Positions 47,496 to 59,387 of a DNA stretch of 64,000 nucleotides are shown one piece after another. The DNA is from Tsukamurella pseudospumae (GTDB taxonomy: Bacteria; Actinomycetota; Actinomycetes; Mycobacteriales; Mycobacteriaceae): the NCBI RefSeq assembly GCF_001575205.1, contig NZ_LSRE01000010.1, positions 1-64,000 of the forward strand, written 5' to 3'. How positions within the stretch are numbered: position 1 is the first letter of the stretch; each line of letters opens with the position of its first letter. Made by a program: the position numbers and the translations under genes. The notes beneath the pieces were generated by a model that saw nothing but the letters and a program-made list of their open reading frames with translations, had not been told where the DNA came from and searched no databases.

Positions 47496-48152
47496 TCATC
47501 CCGGCGTGACGACGCCCGTCTCGTACGCGTAGACCACCGCCTGCGCCCGATCGCGCAGCCCGAGCTTCTGCAGGACCTTGCTGACGTGTGTCTTCACGGT
47601 CTGGTCCGAGACGAACAGCGCCTCGGCGATCTCCGCGTTGGACCGTCCGGCCGCGATCGCCTCCAGGACCTCCCGCTCCCGGGGCGTGAGGGTCTTCAGC
47701 TCGGGCGGCGCGGTCCGACGGTGCGCCCGCGCGGCGGTCACCTCGGCGATCATCCGGCGGGTCACCGACGGCGCCAGCAGCGACTGGCCCTCGTGCACCA
47801 CCCGGACGGCGCGGACCAGTTCCTCCGCGGGCGCGTCCTTGAGCATGAACCCGGACGCACCGACCCGCAGCGCCTCGTAGACGTAGTCGTCGATGTCGAA
47901 GGTGGTGAGCATGAGCACGCGGACGCCGTCGTGCCGGCGCAGGATCTCGGCGGCGGCCTCGAGCCCGTTCATCTCCGGCATGCGGACGTCCATGAGCACG
48001 ACGTCGGGCCGCAGCCGCGCGACCTCGGCCACGGCGGCCTTGCCGTCGGGGGCGTCCCCGATCACGGAGATGTCGGGCTGCGCACCCAGCAGGGCACCGA
48101 AGCCCTGGCGGACCATGGCCTGATCGTCGGCGATGAAGACGGTGATGGACAC
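47496..48152 (-). CDS. NarL/LuxR-type response regulator
   Basis: 218 residues: receiver domain with the phosphoacceptor Asp in [13 protein letters not shown] and conserved ADDQ and LTTFD, then a LuxR helix-turn-helix ([45 protein letters not shown]). It starts with GTG 10 nt after the histidine kinase stop and forms an operon with it. Targets unknown; the secreted phospholipase and hydrolase genes just beyond the kinase are candidates by position. Confidence 0.93.
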   Translation of the reverse strand: MSITVFIADDQAMVRQGFGALLGAQPDISVIGDAPDGKAAVAEVARLRPDVVLMDVRMPEMNGLEAAAEILRRHDGVRVLMLTTFDIDDYVYEALRVGASGFMLKDAPAEELVRAVRVVHEGQSLLAPSVTRRMIAEVTAARAHRRTAPPELKTLTPREREVLEAIAAGRSNAEIAEALFVSDQTVKTHVSKVLQKLGLRDRAQAVVYAYETGVVTPG

Positions 48153-48162
48153 CCTCGTGAGC

Positions 48163-49431
48163 CTAGGCCCCGTCGGGCCGGGCGGGGAGCGTGGCGCGCA
48201 CGGCGAAACCCCCGCCCACCGTCGGGACCGCGGAGAGCGAGCCGCCGACGGTGCGCGCCCGCTCCGCCATCCCGGGGATCCCCTGCCCGAGTCCGGGGCC
48301 GCCGAGGTCGGCGTCGGAGGTGCGGGGCCCGTTCTCGACGCGCAGGTTCAGCGTGCCGGTCTCGAGGGTCAGGGCGACGGTGATCGCCGCGCCCTGGGCG
48401 TGGCGGGTCGCGTTCGCGATGGACTCCTGGACGATGCGGTAGGCGACGAGCGCAGTGGTCTCGCCGATCGCGGACGGATCGGGTAGGGGGAGGTATTCGA
48501 CGACGACGCCGGCCGCGCGGGCGCCGTCGATGAGCTCGTCGACGCCGCCGAGCCCGGGGGCGGGCGCGAGCTCCGCGGAGGCGTCGTCGAGTCGCAGCAC
48601 GCCGAGGAGCGCACGGACCTCGTTGAGCGCCTCGCGGGCGGAGACGGCGATGCCGTCGAACTCGGCACGGGCCCGCGCGGAGACATCGGGGACGCGGTAC
48701 TGCGCGGTCTGCGCCTGGACCACGACGAGCGACATCCGGTGCGCGACGATGTCGTGCAGGTCGCGGGCGATGCGTGTGCGCTCCTCGAGGATGGCGCGAC
48801 GGCCGCGCTCGAGCTCGCTGACCTCGGTCTGCTCCTCGAGCCGGTTGCGGGACTGCAGCGCCAGCCGCAACAGCAGGATGATCACCAGCGAGACCATGAT
48901 CCCCGCGACCCATCCGCCGCCGGTGCCGTCCTGCGCGTTGACCCAGAACAGCACCGACGAGGCCGCCGCGATGGCCACGGCGTCGAGCGGCCGGCACTTG
49001 AGGAAGGCGATCCAGCTGGTGATCAGCATCGCCATGATCAGCGAGACCTGCCAGTTCCACTGCCAGTCCTGCTTCGCGTCGAACCACAGGAGCGGGAAGA
49101 TCGCCGCCGTCGCGGCGACGATCCCCCACGCGGCGCGCGGGTGCGCCCAGGCGATCGCGATGGGCAGCACGGACAGCCCGCTGATGATCGGCAGCAGCGC
49201 CGCGGGAACGGTGAACTGCTCGTTCAGGGTGGGCCAGGCGACCGCCCACATGATGAGCGCGACCAGGAGGAACAGCCAGTTGACCTTCCGGGACAGGAAG
49301 ATCCCGAGCGGCGTCGCGTGCAGCGCACCGTCGGGGGCCTTGATGTGCAGGGCGCTCTGCCGGTCCAGGTAGCGGCCGGCGCGCACCGTCGCTCGCCCGA
49401 TCCGCTCGATCCTCTTCGTGGTCGTCCTCAT
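48163..49431 (-). CDS. NarL-group sensor histidine kinase
   Basis: 422-residue membrane kinase: about six hydrophobic segments (residues 45-205), a coiled dimerisation region, the H-box EERTRIARDLHDIVAHRMSLVVVQAQTAQYR (His in DLHD) and a C-terminal HATPase with GPGLGQGIPGMAERARTVGGSLSAVPTVGGGF. No extracellular sensor domain of note, so it may sense within the membrane, as DesK-like kinases do. The ATG at 49431 is leaderless (TAGCGT at 49440-49445). It diverges from the phospholipase gene. Confidence 0.92.
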   Translation of the reverse strand: MRTTTKRIERIGRATVRAGRYLDRQSALHIKAPDGALHATPLGIFLSRKVNWLFLLVALIMWAVAWPTLNEQFTVPAALLPIISGLSVLPIAIAWAHPRAAWGIVAATAAIFPLLWFDAKQDWQWNWQVSLIMAMLITSWIAFLKCRPLDAVAIAAASSVLFWVNAQDGTGGGWVAGIMVSLVIILLLRLALQSRNRLEEQTEVSELERGRRAILEERTRIARDLHDIVAHRMSLVVVQAQTAQYRVPDVSARARAEFDGIAVSAREALNEVRALLGVLRLDDASAELAPAPGLGGVDELIDGARAAGVVVEYLPLPDPSAIGETTALVAYRIVQESIANATRHAQGAAITVALTLETGTLNLRVENGPRTSDADLGGPGLGQGIPGMAERARTVGGSLSAVPTVGGGFAVRATLPARPDGA

Positions 49432-49543
49432 GGGAGCCAACGCTAGGGGCGGCGCGCGCACGCCGTCCTCATACTTTCGGGTGAGATCGGACCACTCGCA
49501 CAGCCGATCCGCCGCTGCGCCGGGCGTTCCTAGCGTCGTCGCC

Positions 49544-50107
49544 ATGACCCGCCGCATGCTCGCCGCCGCAGCCGTACTCGCCGTTCCCTTGTCCTTCGGC
49601 ATCTCCCTACCCGCCGCCGCGGAGAACGTCGTGCCCGCAGAAGACGCGTCCTCGGCCGCGGCGGTCCGCGCCGTCTCCGCCCCGACGGTGGCCGTCGTCG
49701 ACCAGATCCGTTCGATCCCCGCCGGCTTCGGCTACGTCGCCGCCGCCGGCCCCGGCTACGCGGTCGACCCGCACGGCGAATGCTCGTCCGTCGTACCCCT
49801 GCCCGCCGATTTCGACGCGCCGTGCAAGGCGCACGACCTCGGCTACGACCTGCTGCGGCACGCCGACGCCGCCGGGCACCCACTCGGGGGGTGGGCGCGC
49901 CGGCTCATCGACGACACCCTCGCCGAGCGGCTGTCCGCCGCGTGCGGCGCCCGGCCCGTCCAGCAGCGTCGGCAGTGCGCCGAGGTCGCGGGGATCGCCG
50001 TGCTCGCCGTCCGCGCCAACACCTGGCGCCAGCACGACGGTCCGCCCCGCGCCGAGTCCGTCGCCGAGCTCGCGACGAGCTGGCTCACCGTCGGGGGCCG
50101 GCTGTGA
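49544..50107 (+). CDS. Secreted prokaryotic phospholipase A2
   Basis: 187 residues with a clear signal peptide (about 1-27, ending PAAAEN) and the bacterial/fungal PLA2 active-site motif DAPCKAHDLGYDLLRHA: Cys94, catalytic His97, Asp98 and Tyr101. Several paired cysteines suggest disulfides, so it acts outside the cell on phospholipids. The start is leaderless (TAGCGT at 49531-49536, 7 nt upstream). The stop overlaps the next gene by 4 nt (GTGA), so the two hydrolases are coupled. Confidence 0.9.
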   Translation: MTRRMLAAAAVLAVPLSFGISLPAAAENVVPAEDASSAAAVRAVSAPTVAVVDQIRSIPAGFGYVAAAGPGYAVDPHGECSSVVPLPADFDAPCKAHDLGYDLLRHADAAGHPLGGWARRLIDDTLAERLSAACGARPVQQRRQCAEVAGIAVLAVRANTWRQHDGPPRAESVAELATSWLTVGGRL

Positions 50108-51297
50108 TCGCGGCGCCGCGGCTGCGCGCGGGCGTACCGACCGGGTACGCCGTCGGGGTCGCCTGCGCGGCGTTCCCGAACCAGTTGCCGCGTGCGGTCG
50201 TCGTACAGGTGGTGGTGTGCCTGGTGTTCGGCGCCGTGGGCGCCGGCATCGGGGTGGTGATCGCGCGCCGGCGATCCGTGCACTACCGCGCCGCCGGGTA
50301 CCTCGCCGCCGCCGCGCTCGTGGGATGGCTGCTGTGGCAGAACCATCTGCGGGCGGCCGCGGGAGTGGGACCGGTGGGTCCGGTGGGGTTCGCCGTGCTG
50401 GTGGGCGTGGTCGGAGCTGCGCCGTTCGCGGTCGCGGTCCTGTGGTCCGTCCGGCTGCGGGCCGCGGTCGCCGCGGTGGCGGCGATCGTGGCTGCGGCGG
50501 GGGTCGCCTGGCCCGCGACGGCCCGCCCGCCCGAGGAGTCCGCCTCGTATGCACAACGTTTCGCCGACATCGGCTCGCGCACGCCCGGCGTGCGGGTGTA
50601 CACCTCCCTGTCCGACGGTGCCTCCCCCGCCCGGCGCGCCGCCGTCGCGGTCGACCGGCTCGTCGCGGCCGGCGGGCTCGCGCGGCGGGCCGTCGTGGTC
50701 GCGGTCCCCACCGGATCCGGCTGGGTCGACCCGCATTTCGTCCGCGGCGTCGAGGAGGCGATGCGCGGCGACAGCGCGATCGTGGCCGTGCAGTACACGC
50801 AGATGCCGAGCTGGCAGTCGTTCGTGCTGCACCGCGACGCCGCCGCGGCGACGACCGCGGCCCTCATCGACGAACTGCACAGGCGGGCACCGTCGACCGC
50901 GCTGCGCCTGTACGGCCAGAGCCTGGGGACGGTGGGTGTGGTCGCCGCGCAGCGGCGCGCCGAGGAGCTGCGGGCCCCGATCGCGGCGACCCTGCAGGTG
51001 GGCACACCGGCGGGGGTCGCGCTCGCCGGCCCCGCGCAACTCAACGCCTCCGACCCGGTCGGGATCTGGTCGCCGCGGCTGCTCGTCACACCGCCCGACC
51101 GCGCCGCGACGGCACCCGGCAGCGCGACACCGCGCCCGCCGTGGGTTCCGCTGCTCGGATTCCTCCAGGCCACCGTCGACCTGCTCGGCGCCACCGCCCC
51201 GCCGCCCGGGCTGGGCCACCGTTACGACGAACGGCAGGGCTCCGACCTGGTGAGCGGTCTCACCGCGCGGGGTGCCCTCCCCGCCGCAGCCGCCTGA
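50104..51297 (+). CDS. Membrane-anchored alpha/beta hydrolase (Abhydrolase_9 type)
   Basis: 397 residues: an N-terminal membrane part with four hydrophobic segments (about 14-135) and a C-terminal alpha/beta-hydrolase domain of the actinobacterial Abhydrolase_9 family, with VAVPTGSGWVDP and nucleophile elbow LYGQSLGTVG (Ser273). The GTG at 50104 overlaps the phospholipase stop. The pair looks like an envelope-lipid processing unit. Substrate unknown. It ends 21 nt before the inverted repeat of the DUF559 element. Confidence 0.85.
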   Translation: MIAAPRLRAGVPTGYAVGVACAAFPNQLPRAVVVQVVVCLVFGAVGAGIGVVIARRRSVHYRAAGYLAAAALVGWLLWQNHLRAAAGVGPVGPVGFAVLVGVVGAAPFAVAVLWSVRLRAAVAAVAAIVAAAGVAWPATARPPEESASYAQRFADIGSRTPGVRVYTSLSDGASPARRAAVAVDRLVAAGGLARRAVVVAVPTGSGWVDPHFVRGVEEAMRGDSAIVAVQYTQMPSWQSFVLHRDAAAATTAALIDELHRRAPSTALRLYGQSLGTVGVVAAQRRAEELRAPIAATLQVGTPAGVALAGPAQLNASDPVGIWSPRLLVTPPDRAATAPGSATPRPPWVPLLGFLQATVDLLGATAPPPGLGHRYDERQGSDLVSGLTARGALPAAAA

Positions 51298-51318
51298 CCC
51301 TCGCCCCCCTTCGTAACG

Positions 51319-51385
51319 TAACAGCGTTAGCCCAGATGGCTTCCTGCGGAAACGTGTGCATCCGTTGCTTGCTACCCGCGGGTAA
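51319..51385. repeat. Left 67-bp inverted repeat of the DUF559 unit
   Basis: Starts TAACAGCGTTAGCCCAG and ends CGGGTAA. Seven mismatches to the reverse complement of the right copy: three together after position 17, then four toward the inner end. Confidence 0.93.
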
Positions 51386-51390
51386 CTCGG

Positions 51391-52311
51391 CTAGGCGGTG
51401 AAGTCGTGCTCGCTCAGTCCCCTGCGCACCCTGCGGAGCAGGACCTCCGGACGGTTCGCCAGCGGCCCGGCCGTCACGATGATGAGGTTCCAGCCCAGGT
51501 CCTTCTCGAGCACGTTCCACCGCTCGACGTCGGCGGCGTGCTGCTTCCCGTCGCGGTGATGGGCCCCGTCGTACTCGACGGCCACCTTGTACACCTCATC
51601 GGCGAGGTCGAGGAAGTACTCGCCGTCGAGAACCGGGACCTGCGGGATCATGTTCGTCAGGCCGGCGCGGTGGAGCGTCAACCGCGAGAAGGTCTCCCAC
51701 GGGGACTGCGAACGGCCGTCGGCCTCTCGCAGCACCTCGCGGATCCGGCTGCCCCGCCACCACTCCCGTCGGTCGAGCTCGGCCTCGATCTGTTCCACCG
51801 TCGCCATCGCCGGTCGGGCCACCCAGGCCGGACGGTGCGCCGTGGCCGGCCTCCCGAACACGCGCAGGCACTGATCTGCGGCGGCGATGCCCTCATCGCC
51901 GCGGGTGTAGCGCATGAGGTCCATGGCCGTACGGATCGGTGCGGTGCAGGGCAGTCCGTAGCGGATCACCACGTCGTCGGCGGTGAACTCCGCCGTCCGG
52001 CTGATCACGCCGCGACGACGGATCTGCTTGGGGCCCAGCACTTCCACGAGCTCCCGCGACTTCGCCATGGTGTGCAGATGCAGTCGTGCGGCGGTCCAGC
52101 CGCACAGTGCCGAACCGGGATACTCCCGGATCATCGCCGTGGCGAGGTCGCCGACGGTCCCTCCCGTCTCCCCTCGCGGAACGCGGAACCCGGGCGTGAT
52201 GCAGCGGTAGTCCTTCTCCGCCGCATACCGGCCCACGTCGGCGATCAACTCCGCCGAGCGATGTACCTCGCGCTCGAACGCCCCCATGCCCATTGGACGC
52301 ACCGGACCCAC
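51391..52311 (-). CDS. DUF559 (Vsr-like endonuclease fold) protein with AbiEi-like N-terminus
   Basis: 306 residues. The N-terminal part (about 35-165) resembles the AbiEi-type antitoxin/regulatory region often found before DUF559. The C-terminal part (about 200-300) is a DUF559 domain of the PD-(D/E)XK/Vsr-like fold, with Glu206 in SPWE, Asp235 in YFLDLAD, VAVEYDGAHHRD (Glu247, Asp249, His251-252), DVERWNVLEKDLGWNLI and a final alpha region. All likely catalytic residues are kept, so it may cut DNA; activity is unproven. The ATG at 52311 is followed by alternatives at Met7 and Met9. It is the sole cargo of the inverted-repeat unit. Confidence 0.82.
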   Translation of the reverse strand: MGPVRPMGMGAFEREVHRSAELIADVGRYAAEKDYRCITPGFRVPRGETGGTVGDLATAMIREYPGSALCGWTAARLHLHTMAKSRELVEVLGPKQIRRRGVISRTAEFTADDVVIRYGLPCTAPIRTAMDLMRYTRGDEGIAAADQCLRVFGRPATAHRPAWVARPAMATVEQIEAELDRREWWRGSRIREVLREADGRSQSPWETFSRLTLHRAGLTNMIPQVPVLDGEYFLDLADEVYKVAVEYDGAHHRDGKQHAADVERWNVLEKDLGWNLIIVTAGPLANRPEVLLRRVRRGLSEHDFTA

Positions 52312-52332
52312 GATCCGGTTCCCGCGGGTTGA

Positions 52333-52399
52333 TTACCCGTGAGTAGCAAGCGGCGGATGCACACGTTTCCGCAGGAAGCTCCCTGGGCTAACGCTGTTA
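52333..52399. repeat. Right 67-bp inverted repeat of the DUF559 unit
   Basis: Reverse-complement partner of 51319-51385. Its outer tip GGGCTAACGCTGTTA also matches the palindrome at 19430-19494. The promoter of the DUF559 gene must lie in or across this repeat. Confidence 0.93.
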
Positions 52400-52413
52400 A
52401 GTTCCGGGGCGGG

Positions 52414-52443
52414 GCCCGACGGTGCCGCCGCGCACCGTCGGGC
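52414..52443. terminator. Hairpin after gatCA
   Basis: A perfect 12-bp stem (52414-52425 with 52432-52443) and 6-nt loop, downstream of gatA on the minus strand. Its right arm GCACCGTCGGGC recurs at 52450-52461, giving a short direct repeat. Confidence 0.7.
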
Positions 52444-52472
52444 TACTGCGCACCGTCGGGCTATGCGGACCG

Positions 52473-53969
52473 TCAGGCGACGGGGCCGCGGGCGGCCTCG
52501 TAGGCCGCGCCGACGCGGTAGAGTCGGTCGTCCGCCTGCGCGGGCGCCAGGATCTGCAGGCCGACGGGCAGGCCGTCGTCCGTCGACAGTCCCGAGGGCA
52601 CCGACATGCCGCAGTGACCGGCGAGGTTCGTCGGCAGCGTGAACAGGTCGAACAGGTACATCGCCAGCGGGTCGCCGACCTTCTCCCCCAGCTTGAACGC
52701 CGTGGTGGGCGTGGTGGGCGAGACGATGACGTCGACGCTCTCGTAGGCGCGGGCGAAGTCGTCCGCGAGCAGGGTGCGGACCTTCTGGGCACTGCCGTAG
52801 TAGGCGTCGTAGTAGCCCGAGCTCAGCGCATAGGTGCCGATGATGATGCGGCGCTTGACCTCCGGACCGAAACCGGCCTCGCGGGTGAGCGCCATGACCT
52901 CGTCCGCGGAATGCGTACCGTCGTCGCCGGTGCGCAAGCCGTAACGCATGGCGTCGAACCGGGCGAGGTTCGAGGAGACCTCCGACGGGAGGATCAGGTA
53001 GTACGCGGCCAGCGAGTACCGCAGCGTGGGCAGCGACACCTCGACCGTCTCGGCGCCCAGGTCCCGCAGCTGCTGCACGGCCTTCAGATACGACGCCTGC
53101 ACCCCCGGCTCGGTGCCGTCGGCGCCGAACTCCTTGACCAGGCCCACGCGCACGCCCTTCAGGTCGCCGGAGGCCCCCGCAAGCGCGGCCGCGACCACGC
53201 CGGGAACGGGGGCGTCCAGCGAGGTCGAGTCGCGCGGGTCGTGCCCGGCGATCACCTCGTGCAGCAGCGCGGTGTCGAGGACGGTGCGTGCGCAGGGCCC
53301 GCCCTGGTCCAGCGACGACGCGCACGCGACCAACCCGTAGCGGCTGACGGCGCCGTAGGTCGGGCGCACGCCGACGGTGGCCGTCAGCGACGCGGGCTGG
53401 CGGATCGACCCGCCGGTGTCGGTGCCGATGGCGAGCGGCGCCTCGTACGAGGCGAGCGCCGCGGCGCTGCCACCGCCGGAGCCGCCGGGGGTGCGGTCGG
53501 CGGCCCACGGGTTGCGGGTCACGCCGTACGCCGAGTTCTCCGTCGACGAGCCCATGGCGAACTCGTCCATGTTCGTCTTGCCGAGGATCGGGATGCCGGC
53601 GGCGCGCAGCTTCGCGGTGACCGTCGCGTCGTACGGCGCGGTCCACCCCTCGAGGATCTTGGAGCCGCAGGTGGTGGGCGCGTCGGTCGTGGTGAACACG
53701 TCCTTGAGCGCCAGCGGGACGCCGGCGAGCGCGGACGCGGGCTGCTCGCCGCGGGCCCGGGCCTCGTCGACGGTGCGCGCCGCCGCCAGGGCCGCATCGG
53801 CGCCGACGTGCAGGAAGGCGCCCAGGTCGCCGTCGACCTCGGCGATCCGGTCCAGGTGCGCCTGGGTTACTTCGACGGAGCTCAGCTCGCCGGCGGCGAT
53901 CTTCGCGGCCAGGTCGGCGGCGGTGGAACCCGTGATCTCGTTCGATGCTCGAAGTTCGGTCATGGTCAC
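52473..53969 (-). CDS. gatA: Aspartyl/glutamyl-tRNA amidotransferase subunit A
   Basis: 498-residue amidase-signature subunit that releases ammonia from glutamine. The Ser-cis-Ser-Lys triad regions are intact: Lys in [10 protein letters not shown], the Gly/Ser motif [14 protein letters not shown], and nucleophile Ser in [13 protein letters not shown]. It overlaps gatC by 4 nt and forms the gatC-gatA operon; gatB lies about 9 kb away in this window. Confidence 0.97.
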   Translation of the reverse strand: MTMTELRASNEITGSTAADLAAKIAAGELSSVEVTQAHLDRIAEVDGDLGAFLHVGADAALAAARTVDEARARGEQPASALAGVPLALKDVFTTTDAPTTCGSKILEGWTAPYDATVTAKLRAAGIPILGKTNMDEFAMGSSTENSAYGVTRNPWAADRTPGGSGGGSAAALASYEAPLAIGTDTGGSIRQPASLTATVGVRPTYGAVSRYGLVACASSLDQGGPCARTVLDTALLHEVIAGHDPRDSTSLDAPVPGVVAAALAGASGDLKGVRVGLVKEFGADGTEPGVQASYLKAVQQLRDLGAETVEVSLPTLRYSLAAYYLILPSEVSSNLARFDAMRYGLRTGDDGTHSADEVMALTREAGFGPEVKRRIIIGTYALSSGYYDAYYGSAQKVRTLLADDFARAYESVDVIVSPTTPTTAFKLGEKVGDPLAMYLFDLFTLPTNLAGHCGMSVPSGLSTDDGLPVGLQILAPAQADDRLYRVGAAYEAARGPVA

Positions 53970-54274
53970 TCCTCCCCCAGGATGCGCGGCACGGCGAAGC
54001 GGTCGCCCTCGCGGGCGGGCGCGCCGGAGAGTGCCTGCTCCGGCGTGAGGCCGGGCACCGGCACGTCGGCCCGATCGACGTTCACATTGCCGACCGGCAG
54101 CGTCAGCGGCGCGACGTCGGTATCGGCACCGTCGGAGCCGATCTCGGTCACCACCTTGACGTGCTCGAGGATCGAATCGAGCTGCGTGGCGAACACGTCG
54201 AGCTCTTCGTCGGTGACGGCGAGGCGCGACAGTCGCGCGAGGTGCGCGACCTCGTCCCGGGAGATGGCAGACAT
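53966..54274 (-). CDS. gatC: Aspartyl/glutamyl-tRNA amidotransferase subunit C
   Basis: 102-residue GatC that ties GatA to GatB. Typical [35 protein letters not shown] at the N-terminus and [27 protein letters not shown] at the C-terminus. The start is leaderless (TAGGAT 7 nt before the ATG). Confidence 0.96.
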   Translation of the reverse strand: MSAISRDEVAHLARLSRLAVTDEELDVFATQLDSILEHVKVVTEIGSDGADTDVAPLTLPVGNVNVDRADVPVPGLTPEQALSGAPAREGDRFAVPRILGEE

Positions 54275-54295
54275 GCCTATGATCCTAGGCGGCGC

Positions 54296-54853
54296 TCAGC
54301 CGCGCGCCCCCACCACCCGGTAGCGGCCGCAGAGGAAGGCCTTGTTCCGCGCCCACTCCACCAGCTCGAAGTCGAAGGCCCGCGGGAACAGGGGCCGCCC
54401 CGCACCGACGGTGGCGGGCGCGTAGCTGATCACCACCTCGTCGAGCATTCCGGCCTCGGCGAACTGGGCGGCGAGGTCGCCGCCACCCACGACCCACACG
54501 CCCTTCTCCCTTGCCGCCGCCTCCAGTTGCTCCCGGTGTGCGGCCGGCTCACCCGCGATGAAGCGGACGCCGGGGTGGATGGGCGACAGGTCCCGGTGGG
54601 TGAACACGAACACCGGGTAGTCCGCGTAGTACCAGGGCTCGTCGCCGGCCTCGACCCGGTCGACCACCCACTGGTAGGTGGTGTAGCCCATGACGATCGC
54701 GCCCACCCCGACCATGTACTCCTCGATGTTCATCGGCCCGGCCTCGTCGATCGGCTGGCTGAGCAGCCAGTCCAGGCTGTCGTTCGAGTCGGCGAGGAAG
54801 CCGTCGAGCGTGGAAGCGGTGTAGTAGCAGTAGGCGGTCTTCGGAGATGTCAT
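54296..54853 (-). CDS. RibD C-terminal / dihydrofolate-reductase-like protein
   Basis: 185-residue member of the DHFR-like (RibD_C) family: AYCYYTASTLDGFLADSNDSLDWL at the N-terminus and GVWVVGGGDLAAQFAEAGMLDEVVISYAPATVGAGRPLF near the C-terminus, the NADPH-site hallmark. The reductase substrate is unknown. The ATG overlaps the upstream AraC gene's stop by 4 nt, so the two are coupled. Confidence 0.85.
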   Translation of the reverse strand: MTSPKTAYCYYTASTLDGFLADSNDSLDWLLSQPIDEAGPMNIEEYMVGVGAIVMGYTTYQWVVDRVEAGDEPWYYADYPVFVFTHRDLSPIHPGVRFIAGEPAAHREQLEAAAREKGVWVVGGGDLAAQFAEAGMLDEVVISYAPATVGAGRPLFPRAFDFELVEWARNKAFLCGRYRVVGARG

Positions 54854-55791
54854 TGTGGTCCTCCCGTCATTCTCCGGTGCCAGATGATCGGGTCGGGGTC
54901 CATTTCGGGGGTATCGACGGCGACGCCCGCGTCCGCGAGCATCCAGCGCGCCAGCAGCCGACGGTGCGCGGAGAAGGTCAGCTCGTGCGCGACGATCTGG
55001 GACAGCAGGAACGACTCGGGCGGGTCGCACAGCGCGTCGATCACGCGGTCGCCCCACGCCCCGCGCCGGTCGACGTCGCGGATCAGGCCGAGCCACCGCG
55101 GCGAGTTCTCCGCGTGCGCCCGGGCGAGGGCGGCGGGATCCTCGTCGGGCGGCAGCTCGGGAGCGGGTTCGCCGGCGATGGACGCGTGCCAGGGCGCGGT
55201 GCTGAACACGAGGTGCCACATCACCTGCGCCAGTGACTCGTCGGGGCCCTCCCAGTGCCGCGGCCGCGACCCCGGCAGCCGCACCTTCCGGTACTCGTCG
55301 GGTGCCAGCGCGGCGACCGCGTCGAGCAGCGCCCCGATGTCGGCCGCGTCGTGCTGCACCTGCAGCGCCAGCACGTTCCCCGACGAATCCGGATGCCCCT
55401 CCCCGGCATCGACGTAGAGCACCGTCGGGGAGTGGAAGTGCAGGCCGTTGGGCGCCGGTAGCCAATGCCCGACAGTGCGCGGCAACCCGGTCGGCGAGTG
55501 CCCGTAGGCGCGCGCGAAGGCGCGGATGAATCCCTCGACGGACCCGTAGCCGGCCGCGAAGGCTGCGTCGGTCACCGTCGAACCGCGCTGCAGCTGCCAG
55601 GCGGCTCGTTCGAGGAGGATGCGTCGGCGGAGCGCGACGGGCGGCTCGCCGACGCCCGCGGAGACCCGCCGAGCGAAGTGGGACGGTGAGCTGTACGCGT
55701 TGGCCGCCATGGCGTCGAGATCGTCGTGCGGCTCGGCGAGCACGGCGTCGAGGAGCCTGCGCAGCGGGTCAACGGGTTCGGCCATGTGCAC
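54850..55791 (-). CDS. AraC-family regulator with DinB-like C-terminal domain
   Basis: 313 residues: an N-terminal AraC/XylS double helix-turn-helix (LDAMAANAYSSPSHFARRVSAGVGEPPVALRRRILLERAAWQLQRGSTVTDAAFAAGYGSVEGFIRAFARAYGHSP, about 25-100), then about 200 residues that look like a DinB/helical-bundle enzyme domain with HEL and HVVF-like helices (LAQVMWHLVFSTAP, LLSQIVAHELTFSAHRR). The first start (55791) is followed by MAEPVD at 55785. It is co-transcribed with the DHFR-like gene. Confidence 0.8.
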   Translation of the reverse strand: MHMAEPVDPLRRLLDAVLAEPHDDLDAMAANAYSSPSHFARRVSAGVGEPPVALRRRILLERAAWQLQRGSTVTDAAFAAGYGSVEGFIRAFARAYGHSPTGLPRTVGHWLPAPNGLHFHSPTVLYVDAGEGHPDSSGNVLALQVQHDAADIGALLDAVAALAPDEYRKVRLPGSRPRHWEGPDESLAQVMWHLVFSTAPWHASIAGEPAPELPPDEDPAALARAHAENSPRWLGLIRDVDRRGAWGDRVIDALCDPPESFLLSQIVAHELTFSAHRRLLARWMLADAGVAVDTPEMDPDPIIWHRRMTGGPQ

Positions 55792-55847
55792 CAGTATCGG
55801 CCCCGCTGCCGCCCGCCCGCTTGACCGTTCTTGCTCGAACTACGCGC

Positions 55848-56459
55848 TCAGCGCAGAGAGCGCCGCTCCAGCCAGGGCTTGATCCGCGCGGTGATCCACG
55901 GCAGGACCAGGAACACCATGAGCGGCGTGTTGATCAGTGTCGCGATCAGGGTTCGCGCCCCCAGGTCCCAGCCGTGGGAGCCGAGCGGTAGGTGGGGCAG
56001 CACCAGGAAGTTGATCAGGAGCGAGAGCGGGAAGAATCCCAGCCAGATCGCCACGGCCTGCTTCCACCGTGGAGGGACCCTCACCACGGGTGCTGCGACG
56101 GGCACGGCACCGTCGGCCTGCGGGGAGAACCAGCCCTCGATCCCGGACAGGCGGTGCGTGGCGGTCTCCACCGCCACGCCCTCGCCCCGCTGGAGCCAGT
56201 GCTTGCGCACCCGCGAGCGCTGCCATTGGGCGAGCTCGGGCTCGGAGGCGAAGCGGTAGATCACGAAGTACTCGTCGGACTGGTGCGCGGAGCGCACCCA
56301 TCCGCCGCCCAGGAACCCGGGATAGGTTCGAGCCAGGGCGATTCCCGCATCGGTCCAAGCCAGGAAGTCGTGTTCGCGACCGGGAGAGATGCGTCGGGCG
56401 ACGGAGGTGAGCGCGGCCTTGTGGGCCTCGGGCGCCTCCGAACGGGTATCGGTGGGCAT
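55848..56459 (-). CDS. ABM-domain (antibiotic biosynthesis monooxygenase-like) membrane protein
   Basis: 203 residues: a ferredoxin-like dimeric alpha/beta barrel (about 15-100, ARRISPGREHDFLAWTDAGIALARTYPGFLGGGWVRSAHQSDEYFVIYRFAS) joined to two C-terminal transmembrane helices (WLGFFPLSLLINFLVLPHLPL and LIATLINTPLMVFLVLPWI). Proteins of this layout are usually annotated as ABM-domain membrane proteins; function unknown. Starts at 56459 or 56465 cannot be separated. Confidence 0.75.
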   Translation of the reverse strand: MPTDTRSEAPEAHKAALTSVARRISPGREHDFLAWTDAGIALARTYPGFLGGGWVRSAHQSDEYFVIYRFASEPELAQWQRSRVRKHWLQRGEGVAVETATHRLSGIEGWFSPQADGAVPVAAPVVRVPPRWKQAVAIWLGFFPLSLLINFLVLPHLPLGSHGWDLGARTLIATLINTPLMVFLVLPWITARIKPWLERRSLR

Positions 56460-56569
56460 GCGCATAAGTGTCGAGGACGCGGGCATCCCACGGCCAACGG
56501 GAGCGGTGTGATCTTCATGACGCCGCGCGCGGACCTGCACCGTCGCGATACTGGTGACAGAATCGTGGG

Positions 56570-59387
<2,818 letters not shown>

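Larger units (their letters stand above)
51319..52399. mobile_element. 1,081-bp unit: one DUF559 gene between 67-bp inverted repeats
   Basis: The left repeat (51319-51385) and right repeat (52333-52399) are 67 bp each and match at 60 of 67 positions in inverted orientation. The only gene between them stops 5 nt from the left repeat and starts 21 nt from the right one. No transposase is present. No target duplication was clear. The unit splits the convergent junction of the hydrolase and gatA genes. I read it as a candidate mobile or transposed unit; a host-fixed cassette is also possible. Confidence 0.7.
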
